DNA from: Bdellovibrionales bacterium
GTDB lineage: Bacteria; Bdellovibrionota; Bdellovibrionia; Bdellovibrionales; JAMPXM01
Assembly (NCBI GenBank): GCA_005808505.1
Contig: SYLX01000029.1
Location: 1-44,728 of the forward strand
Length of the DNA: 44,728 bases
Direction: 5' to 3'
Of this stretch, positions 8,416 through 16,739 are shown piece by piece (position 1 is the first letter of the stretch; every line of letters starts with the position of its first letter). The translations under genes and the position numbers were made by a program. Under the pieces are notes generated by a model, which saw only the letters and a list, made by a program, of their open reading frames with translations, searched no databases and was not told the DNA's origin.

Positions 8416-8538
8416 TTCCTGAGGCTTTAGGAGAGCAATTCTAAAGAATCCTGGCAACGGATAAGTCGAATTTGCCGAAAGACCTTTACGCAATGCATTG
8501 ATGCTCAATTGACTGAATCAGAAAATCCACCTCAGGAA
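8416..8538. repeat. 9-bp perfect inverted repeat flanking 105 bp
   Basis: TTCCTGAGG (8416-8424) and its exact reverse complement CCTCAGGAA (8530-8538) enclose 105 bp just upstream of the minimal recombinase gene. Recombinases of FimB type act on short inverted repeats of this length, so an invertible segment is possible. However, a 9-bp inverted pair is expected by chance roughly once in two or three regions of this size, so support is weak. Confidence 0.3.
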
Positions 8539-8569
8539 AAATCCAATAAATACAGCAACTTAGCTATCT

Positions 8570-8587
8570 CACTTATAACTATAAGTG
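8570..8587. promoter_or_regulatory. 18-bp palindrome, candidate operator or recombination site
   Basis: CACTTATAACTATAAGTG has perfect 8-bp arms around a central AC. It stands in the divergent region between the recombinase and the helix-turn-helix gene, where an operator would be expected. A further GTAAGT copy follows directly. Perfect 8-bp arms with a 2-bp spacer are unlikely by chance at this location. The binding protein is unknown. Confidence 0.5.
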
Positions 8588-8643
8588 TAAGTCGTAATGC
8601 GTTATTTGATCCCGGTGATGTCCTACCTGGTCAGCACTCCTGG

Positions 8644-8766
8644 TGTTCCACAGAAAACTCTCTAATTTCGCGTATTTCAGCGATGTTCCACGTGGATCAT
8701 TGCCCAGTCGTGTGGTGTTTCACAACGCCTTTTGTTGCAGTTCACGGCTTTTATCTTGTGTTTCAC
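8644..8766 (+). repeat. Four direct TGTTYCAC half-sites upstream of the HTH gene
   Basis: Exact copies of TGTTCCAC or TGTTTCAC occur at 8644-8651, 8684-8691, 8716-8723 and 8759-8766, all in the same direction, with start-to-start distances of 40, 32 and 43 bp. A degenerate copy (CAGTTCAC, 8738-8745) falls halfway between the last two. Three copies are embedded in a wider near-palindrome of the type TGGTGTTYCACAR; the last reads TTGTG-TTT-CACAA. The array ends 40 bp before the helix-turn-helix ATG, where it would overlap that gene's promoter. An autoregulatory operator array or a ParB-type loading region are the two readings. Confidence 0.6.
8684..8699. promoter_or_regulatory. parS-like site
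   Basis: TGTTCCACGTGGATCA differs at one base from the perfect palindrome TGTTCCACGTGGAACA, a well known variant of the bacterial chromosomal parS site bound by ParB. The match is 15 of 16 bases, which is very unlikely by chance in 45 kb. No parA or parB gene is in the window. Whether ParB, or the neighbouring membrane-anchored helix-turn-helix protein, binds here cannot be told from sequence. Confidence 0.55.
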
Positions 8767-8805
8767 AATGAGACGGAGGTTGAATAGGTGTAGCAGGAGG
8801 CCAAA

Positions 8806-9573
8806 ATGGAAGGCGAAAAACCTGAAAATTTAGGGCGAAAAGGCGATAAAAACCGGCCCGAAAACGGCGAAAATCGTGACCCTGCCATGTCACTGAACTC
8901 TGATTCTTTTCGGCTAGCTGGCTGGGATATTTTAGAGAAGACCCCGGAAACGACGGCGGGGTTAAAGGCAGCTGAACCAGCTCCCCTCAAGAACCCAGAT
9001 CTCGCCAATCTCGATTCCGAGAATTCTCTAAGCCGTCGGACAAAGAGTTCTCAGCGGTTAAAATACGAGGCAGAAGTCGGAGTTATCCGGAAGAAACTTG
9101 GCGATTTGGACGAGATTCGAGAGCAGCTCGGGCTCACCCAACGAAAGATGTGTCAGCTTCTCTTGGTCGATCCTTCTGCATGGACCCGTTGGACGAGAGC
9201 CGAAGAAGATGCGCCTCCGCACATTTATCGGATGCTTCAGTGGTACTTAGCGCTTGAAGAAAAATACCCCGCTCTCGACGTGAATTTCTGGCTTTCGACG
9301 GTGTCGCGTGGCGAGGATCCCAACAAGTCGTCCCTCCGCGACGAGAAGATTCAAAACCTCACCCAGAATCTTGCGGGCGTAAGTCGGGAGGTTGAGGCGC
9401 TCAGATACGAACTCGCAAACCATACGCCAGAGCCGAGCCCAACGACGCTTTCAATGCAAGAGATTGAGGCTCGCTTAACGCTTGTCCAGAAGCGCGAACG
9501 CCTGCTTCTCGTATGGTGCACGCTCTTCTTTGCAGGAGTCGTGTTCGGCCTTCTGTTGCATCGTTTTGGTTGA
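8806..9573 (+). CDS. Tail-anchored membrane protein with a helix-turn-helix domain
   Basis: The 255 residues read as follows: a low-complexity charged N-terminus (1-85), a helix-turn-helix of XRE-like type (about 100-150, with LGLTQRKMCQLLLVD and PSAWTRWTRAEE as the turn and recognition part), a coiled-coil segment (about 178-206), and a single C-terminal membrane helix (about 233-251, RERLLLVWCTLFF onward) ending in HRFG. The DNA-binding part would face the cytoplasm, tethered to the inner membrane by its tail. AGGAGG lies seven bases before the ATG. The array of TGTTYCAC sites and a parS-like site lie directly upstream, so autoregulation or DNA tethering is plausible. Not recognised as a named protein. 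Confidence 0.85.
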   Translation: MEGEKPENLGRKGDKNRPENGENRDPAMSLNSDSFRLAGWDILEKTPETTAGLKAAEPAPLKNPDLANLDSENSLSRRTKSSQRLKYEAEVGVIRKKLGDLDEIREQLGLTQRKMCQLLLVDPSAWTRWTRAEEDAPPHIYRMLQWYLALEEKYPALDVNFWLSTVSRGEDPNKSSLRDEKIQNLTQNLAGVSREVEALRYELANHTPEPSPTTLSMQEIEARLTLVQKRERLLLVWCTLFFAGVVFGLLLHRFG

Positions 9574-9641
9574 ACCATTTAGCGTCATCTCAGAACGAAA
9601 CAGGCTAGTTTGAATTGGGCTGCGCCACTTTGAGAATCCAA

Positions 9642-9662
9642 TCGAGATTCTCCAGGCCCCAG
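9642..9662. promoter_or_regulatory. Short inverted repeat between the HTH and large lipoprotein genes
   Basis: GAGAATC and GATTCTC (9642-9648 and 9656-9662) form a 7-bp stem with a 7-base loop and no T-run after it. It could be an operator for the downstream lipoprotein gene or a weak 3' hairpin of the upstream one. Confidence 0.3.
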
Positions 9663-9719
9663 GTGCCGTTACCGATAGAGAAGGGTCAGAGTTTGATCCT
9701 TTTTTAAGGAGCGGCGTTT

Positions 9720-12700
9720 ATGGCACGTTTCACCAGTCGCACTTTTGCATCGCGTTCTTTACGCACGACCTTCGCGGTCGCTCTTCTCGCCTTGGCGGTA
9801 GGATGTACTTCTTCAAAGAACGACTCTTCCTCGATTTCCATCACGCTCCCGGATTTCAATCAAACTCTCCCGAAGGCTAAAGCCCAAAGCCAAAACCAGA
9901 GCCAAAAGATCGCGGCGCAAGGTTCGGTTGCAGCTTACGAAACATTGAGAATTCCTACGCGCGTGATGATCAACGTCACGGGGCCAGGTATGCAGCCGAT
10001 CGTAAAGATCATTGAGCGGCGCGAGCTCATGGCGCATCTGATCAGCGAGAAAGATTTGAGCTTCCGTCTCGATGTACCTCGCGGCTCTGGGCGACTGATT
10101 CAGCTACTTGCGATCACTTCGGATATCGAACGCGATAATAGCGGCAATGAGCTCGATGAATCAGGTGAAACTTTCTTTTACGGCGATGCTGTCCGCGACA
10201 TTACTTCGCGCACTGAAGAAGCCGTTGATCTAAGTGTTAAGCAAGTCGACGTCGGGACCGGTGGCGCCGATGGCGTGATCGCAGGACGCATCCTTGATGA
10301 TGCGAACTCAGGTCCAACTGGAAAACTTGCGGTTAAATTTACGCCGCCATCGCGGACGAACGCTCCAATGGTCGTAAGTCAAACCGAAATCCACGGCGGT
10401 TGGTTTGAAGTCTTCGCGCTCGAGGGAGCCGGCTTTTCATACTCTCTGGAGAACGGATCAGACATTTTCACAAACGTGCAGTTGAAGGCGAGCCAGCCTC
10501 CCGTTTATCGAGGGGCGGTTCAAAGCTTTGACCAAAGCCGCGTCTTCGTCAGCGTACCGAGCGCTTTCAAGAACCTTTATCTTCCGCAAGCCCAGACTCC
10601 ATTCGCCCGCCGAGAGGCAAAACCAAAGAAGTTCATTTTTGGTTTCTTCGGCCCTGGCGCCTCCGGCAAAAAAGTCTGCTACAACAATGCGACGACTCCC
10701 ACGATCGATGATCTCTACGTATCATCGGATATCACCAATCTGACGAAGGTCGGCTGGGCGGGGACCGGTTTGCCGACTCTAGCGCTCGCGGGCGTCGATA
10801 CGGGTGGATCAGCCGCGACAGGTGGTCTCTGTGGCGACGGAACTTACTGGAACGATCGACTCGCCATCGACGTCTCGCGACTCGACAACGGACACGGAAC
10901 TCTGAATTTCCGAGGAGCCTTCCGGATCTTCCCGATCACGAGCGCCACCGATCAAGGGATCATCGACGTTAAGTGGAACGCTAGCAATGCAAAGTACGAT
11001 CTGAAATACCAGTTTCTGCCTGGAGCCACGGGCGAAAAGCGCGTAAACGGAGTTGGCGTCTTCACTCGCGTCCTTACTTCAGTGGAAACGAATCAGGACC
11101 GTGCGCCTTACGAAGAAGATGACGGAATTGCGTGTAACAAACTTACGGACTCGAGCTATTTAGCTCAGCCTTTCTCACTCCACTCACGTATTCCCGTGCA
11201 AGGCGATGGAAGCGCGATCCAAACAGCATCTCTCGGCGGCTTCGTAGGAAACGAGCTTGCGAATCAGCGCCTGCAAGTTGTGCTCTGCCCTTATTCTGAT
11301 TCGCGTGAAGGTTATTTTAGCGGAGCGATTGATTTCCGCGGTGGCAATTCGGGTGGGCCCACGAATTCTGTTCCACGTGCACAACTGAAAATTGCGGCGG
11401 TTAGCGGAGGCGCATTCACTTTGATTGATGACGTCTGCCGTGAAGTAAAAATCAGCGTAAAAGACTCAACCGGTGCGGCCGTAAATATCCCGGCAGGCAG
11501 CGATTTGAGCGTCGATCTAGGTTGGAAAAGCTCGACTACCGGCATGACGGCTGCTTTCTATCCCTCAAGTTCTTGCGGAACCGGACAGCAGATTGATTCG
11601 ACGTCGATTCTCATTGGTACATCGGAAGCGACAGTTTACTTCAAACCTGAAGCGCCCGGTCTTGTTCAGCTGCGCGCTGAGCCCTCATCGGTGCTGACGG
11701 GTTTGCAGGTGGAATTCGACGAACAAGGTTTTGGCATCGTACCTGCTTCCGCGCCTCCGATTCATCGGGTCCGGGTGGACGTAAATTTCCAACCTCGCGC
11801 TATGGTGTCGGGTCAGTGTTACCCAGTCGACTATAAACTCGAAGGCAGCACGGGTTTCCCAACCCTTGCGTCGAACGGCGCCGTCACGGCAACGTTTACC
11901 GGCGTGAGTGGGCAGTACTTCACTACTCGAAATTGCACGGGCACAACGGCCAGTGTGATGACGATTCCTCTTGGCAACCATGCATCTCGATACTTCTTCA
12001 AACCTGCGGCGACCGCTACACCAGCAACGGGATTGGAGTTGTCGGTTTCAGGAGCAGCAGACCATAGCACTGGCACTCCGACCGCGATTGCGACGGTGGT
12101 GTCATCAGGGGATATCTCGCTTTCACCCGCAGGCCAGATCGCTCAATTAGGAATACGTTTCGCGGGAACTTGGGAAACCTACAAAGCTGACTACAGCTGT
12201 CAGTCTGCGCGAGTGGTGGCGCTCTCAACATACGGAGCGGAAGTGAACCTTACATCCGCGCAAAGCGGAACGGTTGCAATTAATTCTGGAGGCAAAATCT
12301 ATCCGTCGAATTCAAATTGCGCGAGTGGTGGAGTCAATACATCACGCGACTTCCAGATTCAGTCGGGCGAGGCCTTTAGCGAATGGTTCCTCGTGAAAAA
12401 CGAGGCCGCGAACTCGATGATCTTCGCCTTGACCGGACCGTCGACAAACACTTATCTCGTGCCAGCGGCGGCTCCGGGGAACGTGAACCTTGAGTTGGTG
12501 GATGCAACGAACTACGTGAAAAACTTCTGCCATCCAGTCAAGTTCCGCGCAAAGAAGGATACGAATGACTTCGCCCTCCCAGCCGCGTACTCGATCACGA
12601 ACGTCGCCTTGAATAACGGAGCTCTCTATTCGAACTCGTCGTGCTCGACAACGTCGTCAACGATTCAGTTCGCGGCGGGTACGGCCGAGAGCAGCACGAT

Positions 12701-13148
12701 GTACTTACAGCCAACTTTCTCTAGCGCGCCTTCATTCACTTCGAATAATGGAACGAACTTCGGTAGTCCTTCCGTGCAGATCAATGCACCAACAAGTGCG
12801 CCGCAGTATTATGGAACTGCGACTTACACTGCCGGTAGTTACACGGGGAACTGTTACAACTTTGATGTTCACATTCCCGGACTGAGTTCTGCACCAGTTC
12901 TGATGATCTTCGACTTGTTAGCAAGTGCAGGCGACATCCTGCACGAAGGCTACGGTTGCAGCTCTATGAGTACGTCCAACAAGCATTCCTACCAAATTCT
13001 GCGAAGCGGATCGTCAGCAGCTGGAAAGCAAATGAGCGTTCAGCGAAACGGTGTTTCAGGAGTCGTTTACATCAACGTGGAACCTGGCCCGAACCGCTTC
13101 GTAACCGGTTCTTCGCCGACAGGGGCGTTTACGTACCCCGCGCCTTAA
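9720..13148 (+). CDS. Large surface lipoprotein with five cysteine-containing repeat domains
   Basis: The 1142-residue protein starts with a signal peptide ending in a lipobox (LALAVGC, Cys near residue 29), so it should be a lipid-anchored envelope protein. An N-terminal half of unknown fold (about 35-550) contains the GGCGDGTYWNDR-like region and several GA-rich loops. The C-terminal half is built of five diverged beta-rich repeats of about 110-130 residues. Each opens with a conserved cysteine (near 570, 700, 827, 937 and 1045), has a second cysteine in a YxxxxC- or SxCxTG-like loop, and most close with a YFKP or YLQP type strand. This suggests disulphide-closed Ig-like modules. AAGGAG lies ten bases upstream of the ATG, and a strong terminator follows. 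Function unknown; adhesion is a guess. Confidence 0.85.
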   Translation: MARFTSRTFASRSLRTTFAVALLALAVGCTSSKNDSSSISITLPDFNQTLPKAKAQSQNQSQKIAAQGSVAAYETLRIPTRVMINVTGPGMQPIVKIIERRELMAHLISEKDLSFRLDVPRGSGRLIQLLAITSDIERDNSGNELDESGETFFYGDAVRDITSRTEEAVDLSVKQVDVGTGGADGVIAGRILDDANSGPTGKLAVKFTPPSRTNAPMVVSQTEIHGGWFEVFALEGAGFSYSLENGSDIFTNVQLKASQPPVYRGAVQSFDQSRVFVSVPSAFKNLYLPQAQTPFARREAKPKKFIFGFFGPGASGKKVCYNNATTPTIDDLYVSSDITNLTKVGWAGTGLPTLALAGVDTGGSAATGGLCGDGTYWNDRLAIDVSRLDNGHGTLNFRGAFRIFPITSATDQGIIDVKWNASNAKYDLKYQFLPGATGEKRVNGVGVFTRVLTSVETNQDRAPYEEDDGIACNKLTDSSYLAQPFSLHSRIPVQGDGSAIQTASLGGFVGNELANQRLQVVLCPYSDSREGYFSGAIDFRGGNSGGPTNSVPRAQLKIAAVSGGAFTLIDDVCREVKISVKDSTGAAVNIPAGSDLSVDLGWKSSTTGMTAAFYPSSSCGTGQQIDSTSILIGTSEATVYFKPEAPGLVQLRAEPSSVLTGLQVEFDEQGFGIVPASAPPIHRVRVDVNFQPRAMVSGQCYPVDYKLEGSTGFPTLASNGAVTATFTGVSGQYFTTRNCTGTTASVMTIPLGNHASRYFFKPAATATPATGLELSVSGAADHSTGTPTAIATVVSSGDISLSPAGQIAQLGIRFAGTWETYKADYSCQSARVVALSTYGAEVNLTSAQSGTVAINSGGKIYPSNSNCASGGVNTSRDFQIQSGEAFSEWFLVKNEAANSMIFALTGPSTNTYLVPAAAPGNVNLELVDATNYVKNFCHPVKFRAKKDTNDFALPAAYSITNVALNNGALYSNSSCSTTSSTIQFAAGTAESSTMYLQPTFSSAPSFTSNNGTNFGSPSVQINAPTSAPQYYGTATYTAGSYTGNCYNFDVHIPGLSSAPVLMIFDLLASAGDILHEGYGCSSMSTSNKHSYQILRSGSSAAGKQMSVQRNGVSGVVYINVEPGPNRFVTGSSPTGAFTYPAP

Positions 13149-13176
13149 CTCACGAACTAGTTGAAGTTCTTGAAGC

Positions 13177-13209
13177 AGGACTCGCAATGAAAGCGAGTCC
13201 TGTTTTTTT
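13177..13209 (+). terminator. Intrinsic terminator after the large lipoprotein gene
   Basis: A perfect 9-bp stem AGGACTCGC/GCGAGTCCT with loop AATGAAA is followed by GTTTTTTT. It sits 28 bases after the stop codon at 13148. Confidence 0.93.
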
Positions 13210-13343
13210 GAATTCGTATTAGTAATGCTCTCCAGCACGTAGGTGGAGCGAACACTCTTTTTACTTGCCGAAGTTGAACTGCTGTTCCTATCCTTCGTCC
13301 ATTCGCATACACTGGTATGACTTCACCATCACAGGGGTTGGTC

Positions 13344-14459
13344 ATGGGTTCTTTTGAACTGATCGGCAAGCACGGCGATCACGAGCAAGTCGTGTTTTGT
13401 CATAATAAAGACGTTGGCCTGAAGGCGATCATCGCCATCCACAACACCGCGCTAGGACCCGCTTTGGGCGGCACGCGCATGTGGAATTACAAGACCGAAG
13501 ACGAGGCACTCATCGACGTTCTCCGTCTCTCAAAAGGCATGTCGTATAAAGCGGCAGCTGCGGGCTTGAATTTGGGCGGCGGAAAAGCCGTGATCATCGG
13601 CGATCCGAAAACGCAAAAGTCGGAAGCTCTCTTCCGCGCGTTCGGTCGCTTCGTGAATTCGCTCAACGGCCGTTACATCACGGCTGAAGATGTGGGCACT
13701 ACGGTTCGCGAAATGGAATACGTGTTCATGGAAACTCCCTGGGTCACGGGGATTCCAAAGGCGTTTGGTGGATCCGGCGATCCCTCTCCCTACACAGCGC
13801 ATGGCGTTTTGATGGGAATCAAGGCTTCGGTAAAAGAACAGTTCAAAACGGATTCTCTTAAAGGTATCCGTATCGCCGTTCAAGGTCTCGGTAATGTCGG
13901 TTATCACTTGGTTGAGTATCTTGCGAAAGAGCAAGCTGTTCTCACCGTGACCGACATCGACGCTGAGAAAACGAAAAGAGTGAGCGCGCAGTTCGGTGCA
14001 AAAGCGGTCGGTCCTGACGAAATCATTTCGGTTGAATGCGATGTTTTCTCGCCTTGCGCACTCGGTGCGGTCATCAACGACACATCGATTCGCCAGCTAA
14101 AAACCAAAGTCGTCTGCGGCGGCGCAAACAACCAACTCGCTGAGCCTCGCCACGGGGACATGCTCCGTGAAATGGGCATTCTCTACGCACCTGACTACGT
14201 GACAAATGCGGGTGGTCTCATGAACGTCTTTGTTGAGCTTGAGGGTTATTCGCCCGATCGCGCTCTCGATAAGACGATCCAGGTCTACGACAATTTGCTG
14301 AAAGTTTTCGCAATTGCGAATCGCGACGGCGTCGGCACGCACACGGCTGCGGACCGCATGGCGGAAGAGCGCATCTCCGTCATCGGAAAGCTCAAGCAGT
14401 CGCACCAAGGCTTCTCGTCTCGCCCGTTCTCGACTCTGCGCGAAGTCAAGAACCGCTAA
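13344..14459 (+). CDS. ldh: Leucine dehydrogenase
   Basis: It is an NAD-dependent oxidative deaminase of branched-chain amino acids, giving 2-oxoacids and ammonia in the cytoplasm. From ATG 13344 the protein has 371 residues, near the Bacillus enzyme's length, and follows that family throughout: [19 protein letters not shown], Lys69 and catalytic Lys81 ([18 protein letters not shown]), [14 protein letters not shown], the GLGNVGY dinucleotide loop, and [12 protein letters not shown]. An in-frame ATG at 13317 would add nine residues, but AGGGG precedes only the second. It is monocistronic, bounded by terminators on both sides. Amino-acid catabolism fits a proteolytic or predatory lifestyle. Confidence 0.94.
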   Translation: MGSFELIGKHGDHEQVVFCHNKDVGLKAIIAIHNTALGPALGGTRMWNYKTEDEALIDVLRLSKGMSYKAAAAGLNLGGGKAVIIGDPKTQKSEALFRAFGRFVNSLNGRYITAEDVGTTVREMEYVFMETPWVTGIPKAFGGSGDPSPYTAHGVLMGIKASVKEQFKTDSLKGIRIAVQGLGNVGYHLVEYLAKEQAVLTVTDIDAEKTKRVSAQFGAKAVGPDEIISVECDVFSPCALGAVINDTSIRQLKTKVVCGGANNQLAEPRHGDMLREMGILYAPDYVTNAGGLMNVFVELEGYSPDRALDKTIQVYDNLLKVFAIANRDGVGTHTAADRMAEERISVIGKLKQSHQGFSSRPFSTLREVKNR

Positions 14460-14514
14460 GCTTAACGCACGATTTGAACGAAGAAGTTGATCCAAAGTCC
14501 GCCCAGAATTTCGG

Positions 14515-14543
14515 AAGGGGAGCTCATCACAGCTCCCCTTTTT
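14515..14543 (+). terminator. Intrinsic terminator after leucine dehydrogenase
   Basis: A perfect 10-bp stem AAGGGGAGCT/AGCTCCCCTT with loop CATCAC runs into TTTC, 55 bases after the leucine dehydrogenase stop. Confidence 0.9.
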
Positions 14544-14689
14544 CATTTTAAGCGGTCTATAGAGGCTCGGTCAGGCGCAATGAAGCGAGGCTTCAGTTGA
14601 CAAAGGAAGCTCCGGGAAGGAACATTTCTCGGAACCACAAGACTTCCTATTACATTAAGCATTTCGAAGCCTTATCGGGAGATATTTCA

Positions 14690-15547
14690 GTGGCAGATAT
14701 GACTCAAAGCCCGCCTAACAAAGCAGGCGATTCCGGCACAAAGCCTGTTCAAAACAGCATCGACGCTCAGGTGAGAAATCCCGATGCGGTTCAGAAACAG
14801 ATCCTAGGTGGCTGGCATTGGGTGGAGAACAATGCAGGGATCGTGTTTGGTCTTGTGGGACTTCTTCTCCTCGGCGGAATCATTTGGGTCGTGATGAACT
14901 GGATGGGCGAGCGCAAGGAAGCCAAAGCACAAGAGGCTTACTACGCAGTTGAATTCAAATTCATGAAAATCAAAGACGGCTTTGATCGCGCGAAATATAG
15001 CTCGCTGATGCCTGGCCTTGCGGCACAAGCCAAGACCGACGAGAAAGCAGCGAGTGGCGATCTCGCGAAGGATTACGGCACACTCCTGACTGATCTAGAA
15101 AAGGTCGCACGCGATCACGCAGGTACGTCAGCCGGTGCCCAGGCAGCTCTTCTAGCGGCTGATACATATCTTGCCTACAACCAAGCTGGAAAAGCCTCGG
15201 AGCTTGCGCAAATTCCTTCGAAGAACATGAAGGCGCAGACTCTCCCCGGAAGTCTTGCGCGCGTTGTTTGGGGGAGTTCACTTGCAGCCGAGAACAAGTG
15301 CGGTGAAGCCGTTAAGGTCTGGCAAGAAGTCCTTGATGCGAAGAACATGGCCTACCTCCACGGCGACGTCAGCTTGCGCTCAGGACTTTGCTTTGAAACG
15401 TTAAATGAGCCCGAAAAGGCGAAAGAAATGTATCGCAAAGTCTCGGCTGAAGCGGCAGACACGGCCGTCGGTGCTCGCGCTAAAGGCCTTTTGCGCGCTC
15501 TTGAGCAAAAAGCGAAAACTCCGCCCGCAGCGGCTCAACAAGGTTAA
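14690..15547 (+). CDS. YfgM-like membrane protein with TPR-type periplasmic domain
   Basis: The likely start is GTG at 14690 (VADMTQSPPNK) with GGGAG about nine bases upstream. An open frame continues upstream to 14597 but without a better start. The 285 residues have a cytosolic tail of about 40, one membrane helix (IVFGLVGLLLLGGIIWVV, about 46-65), and a helical periplasmic region of the TPR_21/YfgM type, recognisable in AKDYGTLLTDLEKVARDHAGT and LAAENKCGEAVKVWQEVLDA. In E. coli YfgM works with the SecYEG/PpiD periplasmic chaperone net and its gene precedes bamB; here too bamB follows within four bases. Orthology is inferred from architecture and order. Confidence 0.82.
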   Translation: MADMTQSPPNKAGDSGTKPVQNSIDAQVRNPDAVQKQILGGWHWVENNAGIVFGLVGLLLLGGIIWVVMNWMGERKEAKAQEAYYAVEFKFMKIKDGFDRAKYSSLMPGLAAQAKTDEKAASGDLAKDYGTLLTDLEKVARDHAGTSAGAQAALLAADTYLAYNQAGKASELAQIPSKNMKAQTLPGSLARVVWGSSLAAENKCGEAVKVWQEVLDAKNMAYLHGDVSLRSGLCFETLNEPEKAKEMYRKVSAEAADTAVGARAKGLLRALEQKAKTPPAAAQQG

Positions 15548-15551
15548 TCGA

Positions 15552-16739
15552 ATGATGCCGATCGTACGCAGCGCTGCTCTCAGCGCTTTGACAACACTTC
15601 TCGTTGCGGCCGCGCTCAGCGGCTGCGCCGTTTTTGGCGGGCAAACGCAGAAACGCGAATTTGCTATCGAGAGCGCTTGGACGCGCGCGACGGCGAAGAA
15701 AGATTTCCTCGGCTTTCGGCGAATGAATCGCATGACGCCGATCGTGCTTGATAACTTGGTGATCCAAGCCAACTCGATCGACGGCATTCTCGCTTACGAC
15801 CGAAAGTCAGGTCGCGAGCAGTGGCGACTTGATCTTGTCAACGGAGTCGAAGGCGGGGCCCAGGTCGTGGGCGATCGCCTTTACTTCGGCGCAAGCGACG
15901 GACAATTTTACTGCGTAAATGTTTTGAATGGTCGGGTGCTTTGGACATTTGCGGTAAAAGCCGAGACGCTCGCACCGCCCACCGTTGAAGAAGGCGTGGT
16001 GTACTTCCAAAACGGGGCCGACGTTGTTTACGCGCTCGATGCGGCAACGGGAAAACAGCTCTGGCTCTACAACCGTCAGGTGACGGCAAGTCTGTCCATC
16101 CGCGCGACAACTCGCCCGGTCGTTGCCGGTGAACAATTGATCGCAGGATTCGCGGACGGATTCGTTGTGGCATTGAAAAAGCGCGACGGCGGACTGCTCT
16201 GGGAGAGAAAACTAGGCCGCGGAACCCGCTTTCGCGATGTCGACACAACCCCTGTCGTCGATGGGGGCATCACGTACGTTGCAAGCTACGATGCGGCCCT
16301 TTACGCATTGAAAACCGAAACGGGCGAAATCCTTTGGAGCGTGGAAGATGGCGCTTACGCACCCGTAACGCTGGGGCGTGATCGTTTCGCAGATCGCCTC
16401 TATTACTCGACGGCGAGCGGAAAAATTCTGATCCTCGACAAACGATCGGGAAAACAGCTTGGCTCAATCGCCGTTACCAAAGGCATTCCGACCCAGGTCT
16501 CGCTCTACAAGGATTTCCTCATCTACGGCGAATCAGAGGGCAGCCTCGTAGTCGCCAACGCCGATAACGGCTCAACGGTTGCGCGCTTTGCCCCAGGTCA
16601 CGGTTTGGTGTCGCGTCCAGCCGTTGTTGATCAGACCGGCGAAGCTTTTTTCATCTCAAACGACGCAAATCTCTTTGCGCTGAAGATGGGATACCGACGT
16701 GTTGGTGATCGTCTTCCGTGGCAATCGGAGGAGAATTGA
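15552..16739 (+). CDS. bamB: BamB-like outer-membrane assembly lipoprotein
   Basis: BamB is the beta-propeller lipoprotein of the BAM complex that inserts outer-membrane proteins. From ATG 15552 (tandem ATGs) the 395 residues begin with a signal peptide and lipobox LSGC (Cys25), then carry PQQ-like propeller blades visible as repeated AxDxxxGxxxW units (ILAYDRKSGREQWRLDL, YALDAATGKQLWLYN, VALKKRDGGLLWERKLG, YALKTETGEILWSVE). The reading frame extends upstream to 15405, but that part overlaps the preceding gene out of frame and lacks a signal. It directly follows the YfgM-like gene and overlaps the next lipoprotein gene by one base. der, which follows bamB in enterobacteria, is not here. Confidence 0.9.
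   Translation: MMPIVRSAALSALTTLLVAAALSGCAVFGGQTQKREFAIESAWTRATAKKDFLGFRRMNRMTPIVLDNLVIQANSIDGILAYDRKSGREQWRLDLVNGVEGGAQVVGDRLYFGASDGQFYCVNVLNGRVLWTFAVKAETLAPPTVEEGVVYFQNGADVVYALDAATGKQLWLYNRQVTASLSIRATTRPVVAGEQLIAGFADGFVVALKKRDGGLLWERKLGRGTRFRDVDTTPVVDGGITYVASYDAALYALKTETGEILWSVEDGAYAPVTLGRDRFADRLYYSTASGKILILDKRSGKQLGSIAVTKGIPTQVSLYKDFLIYGESEGSLVVANADNGSTVARFAPGHGLVSRPAVVDQTGEAFFISNDANLFALKMGYRRVGDRLPWQSEEN

Larger units (their letters stand above)
8332..8805. other. AT-rich divergent region with stacked DNA-binding-type motifs
   Basis: These 474 bases between the recombinase and the helix-turn-helix gene hold no convincing gene. They hold a 9-bp inverted repeat (8416-8424 and 8530-8538), an 18-bp palindrome (8570-8587), a parS-like 16-mer (8684-8699), and four same-direction TGTTYCAC half-sites (8644-8766). 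The base composition is visibly richer in A and T than the flanking genes, as expected of a regulatory, recombination or horizontally acquired region. Confidence 0.7.

Noticed and set aside
8570-8610. Possible dif-like chromosome-dimer resolution site
   Set aside because: The arms do not match the XerC/XerD consensus, and the recombinase here is not a XerC/D-sized protein.
8509-8787. 92-codon plus-strand open frame upstream of the HTH gene
   Set aside because: It has no ribosome site and no recognised motif, and it covers the palindrome and half-site array, which look regulatory.
13317-13343. Upstream ATG of leucine dehydrogenase
   Set aside because: It would add nine non-conserved residues and has no ribosome site; the family start fits 13344.
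15405-15551. N-terminal extension of BamB
   Set aside because: It overlaps the upstream gene in another frame, is very basic and lacks a signal. The lipoprotein signal begins at 15552.
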